Source: Pontibacter aquaedesilientis | Lineage (GTDB): Bacteria > Bacteroidota > Bacteroidia > Cytophagales > Hymenobacteraceae | Direction of reading: 5' to 3' | Assembly (NCBI RefSeq): GCF_014773225.1 | Contig: NZ_JACXAJ010000001.1 | Location: 682,001 to 746,000 of the forward strand | DNA length: 64,000 nucleotides | Part shown: positions 41,838-50,024 of the stretch, piece after piece | Layout: every line of letters starts with the position of its first letter | How positions within the stretch are numbered: position 1 is the first letter of the stretch | Translations under genes and position numbers: made by a program | Notes under the pieces: generated by a model | The model's database searches: none | What the model saw: only the letters and a program-made list of their open reading frames with translations | What the model was told of the DNA's origin: nothing

Positions 41838-44468
41838 CTACAACAGGGTTTTTACTAATTCTTGCGCCTTTGCAGGTATAGCCACCAAGCCAGCAAGCTC
41901 CTTACCACCTGCTGTGGCATAGAACGGTTGTCCGCCGCCACCGCCTTTGATTTCCTTGGCGAGCTCACGCACTATCTGGCTGGCGTTCAGCTTGCGGTCC
42001 GACACCAGGTTATCCGAGAGCATTACTGCAATCTGTGGCTTTCCGTCGATTTCAGCGGCTAGTACCAACACCAAGTTATCCAGAGCCTGACGCATGTCGA
42101 AAGCCAGTTTCTTCAGATAATCTGCCGTGCTCACATCCACTTTCTCAGCCACGAAATTCACTCCGTCGATGGACTGAGCTTTTTGCACCAGGCTTTCTTT
42201 CAAGCTGGTGAGTTGCTTCAGTTCAAATTGCTCGAGCTGTTTCTGCAGGGCTTTATTGTCCTCCTGTAGCTTTTGAACAGCACCCGATATGTTGCTATGC
42301 GTACCCAATACTTCGCGTACGGCATTCAGCTCGTTTAGCTGCTGCTGCATGTACTCCTCAGCCGACGCTGCTGTAGTGGCCTCAATACGACGCACGCCAG
42401 CGGCTACAGAGCTTTCCGAAATAATCTTGAAATAACCGATCTCACCTGTATTGTGCACGTGTATACCGCCGCAAAGTTCTACTGAGTGATCACGGTCAAA
42501 AGCAATCACGCGCACAAATTCGCCGTACTTCTCTCCGAACAATGCCATGGCACCCATTGCCTTTGCCTCGGCAATCGGGATGTTGCGCTGCTCTTCTAAA
42601 GGTATAGCCTGGCGCACACGCTGATTCACGATCGTTTCTACCTCGCGCAGTTGCTCTTCTGTTACTTTAGAGAAATGAGAGAAGTCGAATCGGAGCACTT
42701 TTTCATTTACCAAGGAGCCTTTCTGCTGCACGTGCTCACCTAAAACTTTACGTAAAGCGGCATGCAGTAAGTGCGTAGCAGAGTGGTTTTTACGGATCAG
42801 GTTGCGGCGCTCAAAATCCACTTCACTTCTGAACGGAGCCTCCACATGCTGCGGCAACTTAGAAGTGATGTGCAGGATCAGATCGTTCTCTTTCTTGGTG
42901 TCCAGCACCTCGATTTGTTCAGAATCTGAGATCAGGTAACCCGTGTCGCCTACCTGTCCACCGCTCTCGGCATAGAACGGGGTGCGGTTCAGCACAATAT
43001 GATACTCGCTCTTGTTCTTGGTCTTAACCTGACGGTAGCGCACTATATGCGAATCTGCCACATCGTGTTCGTAACCCAAAAACTCTGTCTCCACGTCTGG
43101 CTGCACGATTACCCAGTCGCTCTGCTCCGAAGCGGAGGCGTTGCGGGAGCGGTTCTTTTGCTGCTCCATTTCTACTGCAAAACCAGCTTCGTCTACCTTC
43201 AAGCCTTTGTCACGGGCAATCAGGGCGGTCAAATCAAGTGGGAAACCAAAGGTGTCGTACAGTTCAAAGGCAGTTTTACCGTCTATGGTATTGTTGTTCT
43301 CTTTAAATCTGGCTTCTAATGCATCCAATCGCTTCAGACCATTCTCCAAAGTGCGTAAAAAGGCATTTTCCTCCTCCTCGATGACACGCTGCACAAAGCT
43401 CAGCTGTGCCTTCAATTCAGGGAATACATTTTCCATCTGGTCGGCCAGTACGGCTGCCAGTTTATAAAGGAAAGGTTTTTTGAAGTCCAGGAAGGTAAAG
43501 CTATACCTGACCGCACGGCGCAGAATGCGTCGGATCACGTAGCCCGCCTTGTTATTGGATGGTAGCTGCCCGTCCGAAATCGCAAAGGCAATGGCCCGGA
43601 TGTGGTCGGCCATCACCCGGATGGCAATATCTACTTTCTCGTTCTCGCCGTAAGTCACGTCGGCTTCTTTGGCGATGAACTGGATCAGCGGCTGGAACAC
43701 GTCTGTATCGTAGTTGGAACGCTTGCCTTGAATGGCCATGCACAAACGCTCGAAGCCCATACCTGTATCCACGTGCTGCGCAGGCAGTTTTACCAGCGAG
43801 CCATCCGCCAGACGGTTGAACTCCATGAATACGTTGTTCCAAATCTCGACTACTTGTGGATGGTCAGCATTCACGAGTGTCTTGCCGTCTACCTGCGCTC
43901 GTTCCTCTTCGGTGCGCAGGTCCACATGTATCTCAGAGCACGGACCGCAGGGACCGGTATCGCCCATCTCCCAGAAGTTATCCTTCTTGTTGCCCATGAG
44001 TATGCGGTCTTCTGCAATCATAGATTTCCAGATGTCAAACGCCTCCTGGTCCATCGGCAGGTTCTCCGAATCATCGCCTTGAAAGACTGACACATACAGC
44101 CTGTCTTTCGGCAGTTGGTATACCTCTGTCAAGAGCTCCCAGGACCAAGCCAAAGCCTCTTTTTTGAAATAGTCGCCGAATGACCAGTTGCCCAGCATTT
44201 CGAACATGGTGTGGTGGTAGGTGTCGTAGCCTACTTCCTCCAGGTCATTGTGCTTACCCGACACGCGCAGACATTTCTGGGTGTCGGCAATGCGTTTGGA
44301 CGGGGCTGGTTTGTTGCCCAAAAAGTAATCCTTAAAGGGTGCCATACCGGAGTTGATAAACATCAAGGTAGGGTCATCTTTTACCACCAATGGGGCTGAC
44401 GGCACAATCTGGTGCTGCCGCTGCGCGAAGAAATCGAGAAACTTTTGTCTAATCTCAGCTGAGTTCAT
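41838..44468 (-). CDS. alaS: Alanine-tRNA ligase
   Basis: The 876 residues equal the E. coli enzyme in size. They comprise the class II aminoacylation core (about 1-240; motif-like F-I-N-S-G-M-A-P-F-K-D and T-Q-K-C-L-R), tRNA-recognition region, editing domain with the zinc-type histidines H-S-A-T-H (about 565) and C-G-G-I-H (about 665), a coiled coil (about 720-770), and the C-Ala domain with G-G-G-G-G-Q-P (about 837). All are intact, so charging and editing should both work. It is divergent from the merR-dprA unit. Confidence 0.98.
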   Translation of the reverse strand: MNSAEIRQKFLDFFAQRQHQIVPSAPLVVKDDPTLMFINSGMAPFKDYFLGNKPAPSKRIADTQKCLRVSGKHNDLEEVGYDTYHHTMFEMLGNWSFGDYFKKEALAWSWELLTEVYQLPKDRLYVSVFQGDDSENLPMDQEAFDIWKSMIAEDRILMGNKKDNFWEMGDTGPCGPCSEIHVDLRTEEERAQVDGKTLVNADHPQVVEIWNNVFMEFNRLADGSLVKLPAQHVDTGMGFERLCMAIQGKRSNYDTDVFQPLIQFIAKEADVTYGENEKVDIAIRVMADHIRAIAFAISDGQLPSNNKAGYVIRRILRRAVRYSFTFLDFKKPFLYKLAAVLADQMENVFPELKAQLSFVQRVIEEEENAFLRTLENGLKRLDALEARFKENNNTIDGKTAFELYDTFGFPLDLTALIARDKGLKVDEAGFAVEMEQQKNRSRNASASEQSDWVIVQPDVETEFLGYEHDVADSHIVRYRQVKTKNKSEYHIVLNRTPFYAESGGQVGDTGYLISDSEQIEVLDTKKENDLILHITSKLPQHVEAPFRSEVDFERRNLIRKNHSATHLLHAALRKVLGEHVQQKGSLVNEKVLRFDFSHFSKVTEEQLREVETIVNQRVRQAIPLEEQRNIPIAEAKAMGAMALFGEKYGEFVRVIAFDRDHSVELCGGIHVHNTGEIGYFKIISESSVAAGVRRIEATTAASAEEYMQQQLNELNAVREVLGTHSNISGAVQKLQEDNKALQKQLEQFELKQLTSLKESLVQKAQSIDGVNFVAEKVDVSTADYLKKLAFDMRQALDNLVLVLAAEIDGKPQIAVMLSDNLVSDRKLNASQIVRELAKEIKGGGGGQPFYATAGGKELAGLVAIPAKAQELVKTLL

Positions 44469-44590
44469 CTATGATTATTAAGCCTTTAGATACAATGTGC
44501 TATACTTGTTGTTTAATAACAAAAAATATAGAATTTTTGCCTGACAGAAACAGCCCTTTCGGGTTATGCTTTCGCGTGTCTGCATAAGGG

Positions 44591-44598
44591 CAAAAGTA
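44591..44598 (-). promoter_or_regulatory. Candidate -7 box for alaS
   Basis: On the minus strand this reads TACTTTTG, an exact TAnnTTTG match about 123 bases before the alaS ATG, giving a leader of roughly 115 bases. Confidence 0.4.
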
Positions 44599-44671
44599 GC
44601 AATTTTAGCCGTAATTCTGCGTGCTATACCCGAAAATTAGTGCTGTAGCGCTATACCTTGAAACTGAAACT

Positions 44672-45019
44672 ATGCCTTACAAAGAAAAAGAAATCGAAAA
44701 ACAATATTACACCATTGGGGAAGTAGCGGCCATTTTTGACGTTGCTCCCTCCCTGATCCGCTTTTGGGAGACCGAGTTTGACCAACTAAAGCCGAAGAAA
44801 AACAAGAAGGGCAACCGCCAGTACACTACCAAGGACATTGAGGAACTGCGTTCGGTATACCACCTGGTGAAAGAACGCGGCTTTACGATACAAGGTGCCA
44901 AGGAAGTTCTGAAGAACAAATCGGTTCAGACCAAGGATAAGATCGAGATCATCAACTCACTGGAAAAGGTGCGCTCTTTCCTGGTTGGAATAAAGGAACA
45001 GCTGAACACCAAAAGCTAA
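44672..45019 (+). CDS. MerR-family transcriptional regulator
   Basis: From the ATG at 44672 the protein is 115 residues. The frame is open upstream to 44621, but that stretch is not conserved-looking and includes an AGGTATA copy. The MerR winged helix-turn-helix covers about residues 10-80 (Y-Y-T-I-G-E-V-A-A-I-F-D-V, then L-I-R-F-W-E-T-E-F, then R-x-Y-T). A short coiled-coil tail follows, and there is no effector-binding domain or cysteine cluster, so no metal sensing is implied. It precedes dprA by 18 bases. Confidence 0.92.
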   Translation: MPYKEKEIEKQYYTIGEVAAIFDVAPSLIRFWETEFDQLKPKKNKKGNRQYTTKDIEELRSVYHLVKERGFTIQGAKEVLKNKSVQTKDKIEIINSLEKVRSFLVGIKEQLNTKS

Positions 45020-45037
45020 GCTTGCGTACGTTGGTGC

Positions 45038-46159
45038 ATGTCACATGAAGCCCAATTTGAAGTAGCCCTCTCCTTTCTGCCTTACGTCGGCGATCAGCTG
45101 ACGAAGGTGCTGGTGAGCTATTGCGGCTCCGCCAAAGCCGTGTTACATGCTCCGGTGCCTAAACTGATGAAAGTGCCAGGTGTAGGCGAGAAGGTGGCCA
45201 AGAGCATACGGGATAATGGCCGGCAAGCCTTGCTTGAAGCGGACGAAGTCTTGAAAAAGGCCTCGGATAAACAGGTGGAGCTCCTGTTCTATACCTCTTC
45301 CAAGTACCCGAACCGGCTCAAACAGTTGCCTGATGCACCACCACTTCTTTATTACAGGGGGAACGCCAACTTAAACCATCACCGCATTATCAGCATTGTA
45401 GGTACCCGCAAGCCAACGAGTTATGGCCAGGCTGTCACAGAGCGGATAATAGAAGAACTTAAGCCTTATGGTGTAATGGTTGTCAGCGGACTGGCTTACG
45501 GGATCGACATTGCGGCACACCGCGCCGCTTTGCAGGCAGGGCTCCCAACAATTGGCGTGATGGCCTCCGGACCCGACATCATTTACCCCGGCGTGCATAA
45601 GAAATATGCTGAGAAAATGCTTGAGCAAGGCGGTGTACTCACCGAAAATACCTTTGGTACCAAACCTGACGCACCCCGCTTCCCGGCCCGTAACCGGATA
45701 ATTGCCGGTATGTCCGACTGCACCATTGTCATAGAGGCGGCTTTCAAAAGCGGCACCCTCATCACTGCTGATATAGCCCACAGCTATGACAAAGAAGTCA
45801 TGGCCGTGCCTGGCAACATCAACTCCCCCATGTCGGAAGGCACCAATTGGCTGATCAAGTCACACAAGGCCGCCGTTCTAACCGCTACACAGGACCTGAT
45901 TGAGTTGTTGAACTGGGATATTGAAGACAGTCTGGCAGTAAAAAGAGCAAAGGCTATACCTGCTCTTGACCCAGCCGATTTCACACCCGAAGAAATGCAG
46001 GTGCTGCAGGTGCTGATCCAGTCCGGTGAAGAGCAAATGGATAATTTAGGTTGGAAGGCGCAAGTGCCAGTAAATCAACTTGCTTCCGTGCTTTTGGCTT
46101 TGGAGTTTAAAGGAGTTGTGAAAGCAATGCCAGGGAAAAAATTCGCTTTGATCCGATGA
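45038..46159 (+). CDS. dprA: DNA-processing protein DprA
   Basis: DprA binds incoming single-stranded DNA and loads RecA during natural transformation; it is also widespread in species not known to be competent. The 373 residues have an N-terminal helix-hairpin-helix/SAM-like domain (about 1-70), the extended Rossmann fold with S-I-V-G-T-R-K-P-T-S-Y-G (about 114), S-G-L-A-Y-G-I-D-x-x-A-H (about 148) and F-P-A-R-N-R-I-I-A-G (about 214), and a C-terminal winged-helix DML1-like domain (about 310-373). The MerR gene upstream is probably in the same transcript. Confidence 0.97.
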   Translation: MSHEAQFEVALSFLPYVGDQLTKVLVSYCGSAKAVLHAPVPKLMKVPGVGEKVAKSIRDNGRQALLEADEVLKKASDKQVELLFYTSSKYPNRLKQLPDAPPLLYYRGNANLNHHRIISIVGTRKPTSYGQAVTERIIEELKPYGVMVVSGLAYGIDIAAHRAALQAGLPTIGVMASGPDIIYPGVHKKYAEKMLEQGGVLTENTFGTKPDAPRFPARNRIIAGMSDCTIVIEAAFKSGTLITADIAHSYDKEVMAVPGNINSPMSEGTNWLIKSHKAAVLTATQDLIELLNWDIEDSLAVKRAKAIPALDPADFTPEEMQVLQVLIQSGEEQMDNLGWKAQVPVNQLASVLLALEFKGVVKAMPGKKFALIR

Positions 46160-46205
46160 AGGCCTGCGTCAATATATTATTTTCAAAGGCAGTCATGTAC
46201 ACGTG

Positions 46206-46261
46206 GGGTAAAGCGTATTGGCGGGATACGAATGTTCCTTGCCCGCCAATACGCTTTACCC
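46206..46261. repeat. Perfect 20-base inverted repeat between dprA and the class IV aminotransferase gene
   Basis: The arms at 46206-46225 and 46242-46261 (GGGTAAAGCGTATTGGCGGG and its exact complement) flank a 16-base centre. No T-run follows on either strand, so a standard intrinsic terminator is not obvious. It lies 46 bases after dprA and 52 before the next start. Confidence 0.8.
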
Positions 46262-46313
46262 GATGAATTGGCCATGTTTCTAAACTCGTTCTCACGCTAA
46301 CCATTACACTATC

Positions 46314-47129
46314 TTGCTTCTCTACAATAATCAGTTTCTACCGGCACAAGATCTTAGGATACCGCTTCATAATCGTGCCTTTCAGTACAACGATAGTTTC
46401 TTTGAGACTATCATGGTGGTAGATGGCCGATTGCGTTTCTGGAATGAGCATAAAACTCGTATGCGGGAAGCTGCCCTCGCTATGAAAATTAGTTTACCTG
46501 ACTACTTTTGGGATGAGGAACTGGAAGACAACCTGTTGCGGCTAGCCAAGCAGCGCAACGCGACCAGACGAGGTCGTATCAAGCTCAAGGTATGGCGGGC
46601 CGGTGAAGGACTCTATACGCCGCAAACGCGCGATGCGGAATGGTTGGCCACGGCTGAAGTTCATCACCCCGCACCCGACGCAGGGGTACGCATCGGAATT
46701 TGCGAGACAGTCCGAATCAGTTACTCGCCCTTCTCCCACTTTAAGGGGCCTCATGCGCCGTTTTATGTCCTGGCAAGTATGGAGAAGCAAGCCAAGGGGT
46801 TTGATGACATGCTGTTATTGAATGTAGAAGGTTATATGTCAGAGTTGAGTTCCTCCAATCTTTTCTGGCTTCGGGAAGGTGTGTTGTATACCCCCCATCT
46901 GGAAACAGGATGTGTAAACGGTATTCTGCGTCGAAAAATTCTGAATTGGTGCCATGAGCAGGAATTTGCTGTGCAGCAAGTCCAGGCTAAGCCTGATGAG
47001 CTGTTATTTGCATCGGTCGTATTTGGGTCAAATGTGACAGGTATAAGAAGCGTACTTAGCCTCGGCAATAGCGCTTTACACGTTGATCATCAATTTTTAA
47101 ATCAGCTCAAGGCGCGCCTAGGATTTTAA
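46314..47129 (+). CDS. Class IV aminotransferase (aminodeoxychorismate lyase / branched-chain aminotransferase-like)
   Basis: This PLP-dependent fold-type IV enzyme has 271 residues. TTG at 46314 is the only start in frame after the upstream stop, and it gives a normal N terminus (L-L-Y-N-N-Q-F). Recognisable parts are the N-terminal Y-N-D-S-F-F-E-T block (about 24-31), the PLP-lysine region and G-Y-M-S-E-L-S-S-S-N-L-F-W (about 176), and T-G-C-V-N-G-I-L-R (about 196). The usual catalytic Lys is in K-G-P-H-A near residue 143 or nearby. Either 4-amino-4-deoxychorismate lyase or an amino-acid aminotransferase is possible. Confidence 0.85.
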   Translation: MLLYNNQFLPAQDLRIPLHNRAFQYNDSFFETIMVVDGRLRFWNEHKTRMREAALAMKISLPDYFWDEELEDNLLRLAKQRNATRRGRIKLKVWRAGEGLYTPQTRDAEWLATAEVHHPAPDAGVRIGICETVRISYSPFSHFKGPHAPFYVLASMEKQAKGFDDMLLLNVEGYMSELSSSNLFWLREGVLYTPHLETGCVNGILRRKILNWCHEQEFAVQQVQAKPDELLFASVVFGSNVTGIRSVLSLGNSALHVDHQFLNQLKARLGF

Positions 47130-47156
47130 ACTTCAAGAATCTGACTTTCTGCTGAT

Positions 47157-47726
47157 TCAATTAGTTGACTTATTTGATACATCGCCCCCTTTGCCAGAAC
47201 TTAGCTCGAAATCCTGCAGCAATTCACTTAGCTCTGTATGAGGAAGCTTCTCTGCGGCGATCTCCAAAAATTTACCCTTCAGGATCTGTAACCAACTGTG
47301 CCTGCCCAAAAGGTTTAATAATGCTTTCAGTTCTTCCACTTCCCTTTCCAGCACCTCCGAAGGCACCTCGCTAGCTAATTCAGTTTGTAGCACTGCGGTG
47401 TACAACTCATTCAGCTTGTTCCGCAAAATTTCACGTTCCAGTGGTTTGATGCGATCCTTTGGAAGATAGCTGCTGCCACTAAAAAATTTGTTTTCTTCCA
47501 GAAACTCCACACCATCCACTGAAATCTGACCGTATATAGTCTCCTTTACTGTAATGGTTTTGAGCAGCCCATCCTCGCTCAGGGTTCTGGCGATCTCCTC
47601 AATCTCAATCCGGCTGATTTTAACACCACTCTTGGAAAACAGTTCACCCAGTTCGTAGAGTTTTCCGTTATACTTGAATTCATACAATGCCAATAATAGT
47701 AGCCTGATCTTCAACGTCAATTCCAT
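47157..47726 (-). CDS. Unknown protein with a winged-helix-like N terminus
   Basis: I do not recognise this 189-residue protein. It is soluble and strongly helical. The first ~75 residues (I-R-L-L-L-L-A-L-Y-E-F, then I-S-R-I-E-I-E-E-I-A-R-T-L-S-E-D-G-L-L) fit a small winged-helix fold, with Gly-rich turn and beta wing. A charged Leu/Glu-rich segment (about 90-135) looks like a coiled coil. It is transcribed alone, convergent with the aminotransferase gene and divergent from the Gfo/Idh gene. Confidence 0.65.
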   Translation of the reverse strand: MELTLKIRLLLLALYEFKYNGKLYELGELFSKSGVKISRIEIEEIARTLSEDGLLKTITVKETIYGQISVDGVEFLEENKFFSGSSYLPKDRIKPLEREILRNKLNELYTAVLQTELASEVPSEVLEREVEELKALLNLLGRHSWLQILKGKFLEIAAEKLPHTELSELLQDFELSSGKGGDVSNKSTN

Positions 47727-47845
47727 GTCTTACCTCCTCTATTAGTTTATACGCCCCTTCAGTTAAATCATATCGTGGTCCCGCTGGATTTTCGGGCTTC
47801 GATTCAGTTGAATTTGATTATGGGACGGCAGATTTTACAGGCAAA

Positions 47846-47855
47846 AGGTATACCT
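47846..47855. repeat. Full palindrome AGGTATACCT upstream of the Gfo/Idh gene
   Basis: This is one of only two fully palindromic copies of the over-represented heptamer in the window (the other is at 61904-61913). A further GGTATA half-site follows at 47857-47862, just upstream of the candidate promoter. Confidence 0.7.
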
Positions 47856-47863
47856 TGGTATAA

Positions 47864-47892
47864 TTGCTAATTGTAGTAGATACCTAAATTTG
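47864..47892 (+). promoter_or_regulatory. Promoter of the Gfo/Idh gene
   Basis: TTG at 47864-47866, an 18-base spacer and TAAATTTG at 47885-47892 match the Bacteroidota consensus. The ATG follows 15 bases later. Confidence 0.6.
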
Positions 47893-47906
47893 TAACTCAT
47901 TAACTT

Positions 47907-48989
47907 ATGCGAACTATACTCAACGTCGGGCTTTTAGGGTTTGGAATGGCAGGCAGAGTTTTTCACGCCCCAATTATCACAGCAGTTGAGGGGCTGCAGC
48001 TCAGGAAGATCAGGGCCGGCCGACCAGAGAGCGTGGCATTGGCTCAGGAGCGGTATCCGCAGGCAGAAGTGGTGCCAGATGACCAGTGTATACTCCAAGA
48101 CGACACAATTGATCTGGTTGTCGTAGCCACCACCAACTCCACCCACTTTAGTCTGGCGAAAGCAGCATTGATGGCCGGAAAGCATGTGATAGTCGAAAAA
48201 CCTTTTACCGTGACATCGGCTGAAGCTTCAGAACTGATGGCACTGGCCAAAAGCCAAAACAAGCTACTGACAGTTTACCATAACCGCCGCTGGGACAGTG
48301 ATTTCAGAACTGTTCAGAAAGTGCTCAAGAGCAATATGCTGGGCCGATTGGTTGAGTACGAGGCCCACTTCGACCGGTTTCGCCAAGCGCCCAAGGCAGA
48401 TACATGGAAAGAAGAAGCTACACCTGGCACCAGTTTACTCTACGACCTGGGGTCCCATCTGATTGATCAGGCCCTATACCTGTTCGGCCCGCCTCACGAA
48501 GTGTGGGCTGATTTAAGGATTCAGCGTACCGGCAGCCAGATCGTCGATAATTTTGATGTGACGCTCTCTTACAAGAATGGACTGAAAGTGATATTGAAGG
48601 CAGGTATGCTGGTGAAGCAGCCCGGTCCACGCTTTATACTTTCGGGGGAACAGGGGTCTTTTGTAAAGTATGGACTCGACGTGCAGGAAGCAGCCCTGAA
48701 AAGCGGCTTATCCCCTGCCAGTACGGTAGATTGGGGTGTTGAACCCGCAGAAATCTGGGGGAGGGTCAGTACAGAATATAAGGACTTGCAAATAACCGGT
48801 ACAATCGAAAGCGAGGCGGGCGACTATAGGGGATTTTACCAAAATGTGTACAACGCGATCATGGGCCAGGAAGAATTAGTTGTGAAGCCCGAACAGGCCC
48901 GCCATACCATCCGAGTGATTGAACTGGCCATGCAGAGCAGCCTGGAAGGTCGACGCCTGCTATATGAGGAAGGTCCTTCCCTGCCCTAA
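47907..48989 (+). CDS. Gfo/Idh/MocA family oxidoreductase
   Basis: This 360-residue NAD(P)-dependent dehydrogenase has an N-terminal Rossmann fold (G-L-L-G-F-G-M-A-G-R-V-F-H, about 8-20), the conserved E-K-P-F-T motif (about 97-101) with the cofactor-binding Lys, and a C-terminal alpha/beta domain with D-L-G-S-H-L-I-D-Q-A (about 180, containing the catalytic-type His). This subgroup resembles scyllo-inositol or glucose-fructose-type dehydrogenases, but the substrate cannot be told. Confidence 0.93.
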   Translation: MRTILNVGLLGFGMAGRVFHAPIITAVEGLQLRKIRAGRPESVALAQERYPQAEVVPDDQCILQDDTIDLVVVATTNSTHFSLAKAALMAGKHVIVEKPFTVTSAEASELMALAKSQNKLLTVYHNRRWDSDFRTVQKVLKSNMLGRLVEYEAHFDRFRQAPKADTWKEEATPGTSLLYDLGSHLIDQALYLFGPPHEVWADLRIQRTGSQIVDNFDVTLSYKNGLKVILKAGMLVKQPGPRFILSGEQGSFVKYGLDVQEAALKSGLSPASTVDWGVEPAEIWGRVSTEYKDLQITGTIESEAGDYRGFYQNVYNAIMGQEELVVKPEQARHTIRVIELAMQSSLEGRRLLYEEGPSLP

Positions 48990-49011
48990 CCGAGGGTTTT
49001 CTCTATAACAG

Positions 49012-49806
49012 TTATACCGCTACCGGTGCTTTTATACCGGGGTGTGATACATAGTTTTCTAGCTTGAAGTCTTCGTACTTAAAGTCAAAGATATCATGCA
49101 CTTCCGGGTTTATTCGCATGGTAGGCAATGGGTATGGCTCACGCGAGAGCTGCAGCTGTGCTTGTTCCAGGTGATTGAGGTATAAGTGCGTGTCGCCTCC
49201 AGTCCAGATGAACTCGCCTGGCTCCAGTCCGGTTACCTGGGCCATCATGAGCACCAGCAAGGCATAGGAAGCGATGTTGAAGGGTACCCCCAGAAATACA
49301 TCGGCAGAACGCTGGTAGAGCTGGCAGCTCAGCTTGCCTTCGGCTACATAGAATTGGTAAAAGGCATGGCAAGGCGGCAGTTTCATGTGTTCGATCTCGG
49401 CCACGTTCCAGGCACTCACTATAATCCTGCGTGAGTCCGGGTTGTGCTTGAGTTGATTTACCACTTGCGTCATCTGGTCGATGTGGCGGCCGTCCGGCGT
49501 TGGCCAGCTGCGCCACTGCGACCCGTATACCGGCCCCAGGTTTCCGTTCTCATCGGCCCACTCATCCCAAATGGTGACGCCGTTTTCCTTGAGGTATGCA
49601 ATATTGGTGTCGCCTTTCAGGAACCACAGCAACTCATGTATAATAGACTTCAGATGCACCTTTTTGGTCGTAACCAGTGGGAAGCCCTCCGCCAGGTCAA
49701 AGCGCATCTGATAGCCAAAAACACTCAAAGTGCCTGTCCCGGTTCTGTCTTCTTTCTTCACCCCTTTGTCGAGGATGTGCTGCATCAAGTCTAAATACTG
49801 TTTCAT
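49012..49806 (-). CDS. thyA: Thymidylate synthase
   Basis: ThyA methylates dUMP to dTMP with methylene-tetrahydrofolate. The 264 residues match E. coli ThyA exactly in length, and the catalytic Cys is at the same position, Cys146, in P-P-C-H-A-F-Y-Q-F. The R-T-G-T (residue 21) phosphate loop, the W-R-S-W region, S-x-R-x-x-x-S-x-W-N and D-(V/I)-H-x-Y-L segments are all present. No folA adjoins it. Two AGGTATA copies lie in its leader, at 49808-49814 and 49849-49855. Confidence 0.98.
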   Translation of the reverse strand: MKQYLDLMQHILDKGVKKEDRTGTGTLSVFGYQMRFDLAEGFPLVTTKKVHLKSIIHELLWFLKGDTNIAYLKENGVTIWDEWADENGNLGPVYGSQWRSWPTPDGRHIDQMTQVVNQLKHNPDSRRIIVSAWNVAEIEHMKLPPCHAFYQFYVAEGKLSCQLYQRSADVFLGVPFNIASYALLVLMMAQVTGLEPGEFIWTGGDTHLYLNHLEQAQLQLSREPYPLPTMRINPEVHDIFDFKYEDFKLENYVSHPGIKAPVAV

Positions 49807-49869
49807 AAGGTATAGGCGTCTTGTCTTCTGTTAGGAAACTTAAAGATAAGGTATAAATTTAGTCCGGCT

Positions 49870-49877
49870 CAAATATA
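49870..49877 (-). promoter_or_regulatory. Candidate -7 box for thyA
   Basis: On the minus strand this reads TATATTTG, an exact TAnnTTTG match 63 bases before the thyA ATG. Confidence 0.45.
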
Positions 49878-50024
49878 AAAAGCATCTTCTTTCGAATTTT
49901 CGTGTTCGAGCTGAATACTTGGCGCTTTGTTTAAATCCTCTTCAGGACTTGACTATATTGCCAGGCAATTCAACTTGTTCACCTCAAATCACGAATAAGA
50001 AGAACCCGGTTCAAAATAAAACGC

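Noticed and set aside
43602..44090. 162-codon frame antisense to alaS
   Set aside because: It is antisense to the conserved aminoacylation core, with no motifs and no promoter; a shadow of codon bias.
44621..44671. Upstream extension of the MerR regulator
   Set aside because: The extra residues precede a normal MerR start, are not family-like and overlap the leader; the ATG at 44672 is preferred.
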